A stretch of DNA of 6,788 nucleotides from Actinomycetes bacterium (GTDB taxonomy: Bacteria > Actinomycetota > Acidimicrobiia > Spongiisociales > UBA5794), in contig JAMBLK010000243.1 of the NCBI GenBank assembly GCA_023336855.1, positions 1 through 6,788 on the forward strand, read 5' to 3'. A program made the translations under genes and the position numbers. The notes beneath the pieces were generated by a model. That model made no database searches, had not been told where the DNA came from, and was given only the letters and a program-made list of their open reading frames with translations. Positions 6,279-6,788 of this stretch are shown piece by piece. Positions within the stretch are counted from its first letter, which is position 1. Every line of letters starts with the position of its first letter.

Positions 6279-6299
6279 TACACTCGCTGGACGAGGAGG
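6279..6299 (+). promoter_or_regulatory. -10 element and Shine-Dalgarno for the Ntn-hydrolase gene
   Basis: TACACT (6279-6284) fits TANNNT, and a strong AGGAGG (6294-6299) ends four bases before the ATG at 6304, a slightly short spacing. Transcription would begin near 6291, just upstream of the AGGAGG, giving a leader of about 13 bases. No good -35 is seen at 16-18 bases. Unlike lipoprotein and trkA starts in this window, this one has an evident ribosome-binding site. Confidence 0.5.
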
Positions 6300-6303
6300 C
6301 GCC

Positions 6304-6788
6304 ATGTGCACCATCGGTGTAGTGCGATTCGGTGACGGCGGCTACGGCCTGTTCAAGAACAAGGACTTCGGGCGTCCCTCGTTCGACGATCAGATCGTTC
6401 TCGAACCGTCGGTGTTCGGCGTCTCGGGTCTCGTTACGTGGGCGGGTGACGATCCCTCTCTCGATGAGTTCTCCGGATTCTCCATCGGGGCCAACGAACA
6501 TGGCTTGTTGTGTTGCGATGCGAACGTGAAGACGGTCCCCGATCACGCCAACTACGACGATCTCGTCGAGATCGCGCTCCGAAACAGTTCCGACTTCGTT
6601 GGGGCCGTCGAGGCCGTTGCCGATGCGGTTGTTCGTCGACCGTACCACTGGGGAAATCTCGTATTGATCGATGGGGACCTGGCAGGAGCGATCGAGGTTC
6701 GCGGCGATCGTATCGAAGTGGTCGTGAACGACAGACCGACGATCAGAACCAACCATCACATTGCCCTCGGAGCCACCGAGGGCGACGA
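6304..6788 (+). CDS. Putative Ntn-hydrolase of the acyltransferase/C45 type, N-terminal part (runs off right edge)
   Basis: 161 codons are open to the window edge; the C-terminus is missing. Residue 2 is Cys (Met-Cys-Thr start), which after Met removal would be an N-terminal nucleophile. Downstream are K18-N19-K20-D21 in the place of the family's (R/K)NxD segment, IGANEHGL (61-68) matching the G-x-N-E-x-G-L signature, and T149-N150-H151 resembling the later Asn-His motif. These fit the acyl-CoA:6-aminopenicillanic-acid acyltransferase-like family (C45), whose members hydrolyse or transfer amide-linked acyl groups. The substrate cannot be told. Unlike fungal acyltransferases or penicillin V acylase precursors, no propeptide or signal peptide precedes the Cys, so a cytoplasmic enzyme activated by Met removal is inferred. 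AGGAGG upstream supports the start. An alternative assignment is an NRDE/TANGO2-like protein, which also starts Met-Cys, but the GxNExGL motif favours C45. Confidence 0.7.
   Translation, partial: MCTIGVVRFGDGGYGLFKNKDFGRPSFDDQIVLEPSVFGVSGLVTWAGDDPSLDEFSGFSIGANEHGLLCCDANVKTVPDHANYDDLVEIALRNSSDFVGAVEAVADAVVRRPYHWGNLVLIDGDLAGAIEVRGDRIEVVVNDRPTIRTNHHIALGATEGD

Noticed and set aside
6187..6759. Upstream extension of the membrane-protein frame to 315 codons
   Set aside because: The extension crosses the divergent intergenic region and lies antisense to the Ntn-hydrolase gene. The hydrophobic, protein-like part begins only near the ATG at 6186.
1..6788. tRNA, rRNA, CRISPR arrays, insertion sequences or prophage genes
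   Set aside because: I found no cloverleaf, no regularly spaced repeats, no transposase or integrase motifs, and no terminal inverted repeats.

Overview
The window is gene-dense bacterial DNA, roughly 60% G+C by eye, with seven genes and only short gaps between them. I place it tentatively in the Actinomycetota, perhaps a deep-branching or environmental Acidimicrobiia-like lineage. The reasons are strong G/C preference at third codon positions, -10 elements sitting 6-7 bases upstream of an ATG as in leaderless actinobacterial transcripts, and the protein types present. No rRNA or other taxonomic marker is present, so this is low-confidence.

Layout. Positions 1-332 (minus strand) hold the N-terminal part of an acidic predicted lipoprotein that runs off the left edge. 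It diverges, across a 116-bp intergenic region, from trkA (449-1777, plus). trkA is followed after 6 bp by trkH (1784-3232). These two encode a complete Trk-type K+ uptake system: the two-RCK-domain cytoplasmic regulator and the four-pore-loop membrane subunit. After an 86-bp gap comes a 542-aa two-nuclease protein (about 3319-4947): an N-terminal RecB-like PD-(D/E)XK domain with a Cas4/AddB-type four-cysteine Fe-S pattern, a helix-hairpin-helix-like linker, and a C-terminal RNase H-fold exonuclease-like domain. This matches the architecture I know as the TM0106-type RecB-like nucleases. A 186-bp gap with two inverted repeats separates it from a Crp/Fnr-family regulator (5134-5811). The regulator converges with a small four-helix membrane protein (5812-6186, minus); their stop codons abut. 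Diverging from that, at 6304, is the start of an N-terminal-nucleophile hydrolase with Cys2 as the presumed nucleophile, cut by the right edge.

Working together. Only trkA-trkH form an evident functional pair. The nuclease is co-directional and close enough to be read through from trkH, but nothing in its sequence links it to K+ transport. The Crp-like protein lacks the Arg that contacts the cAMP phosphate and has altered recognition-helix residues, so its ligand and operator are unknown. A 14-bp inverted repeat just upstream of its start is a candidate autoregulatory site.

Overall this looks like ordinary chromosomal sequence with no mobile elements, CRISPR or RNA genes visible. The most interesting points are the double-nuclease protein, the near-perfect 22-bp palindrome at 4986-5007, and the back-to-back leaderless-type promoters at 333-448. 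I do not see convincing evidence of a new multi-gene system.
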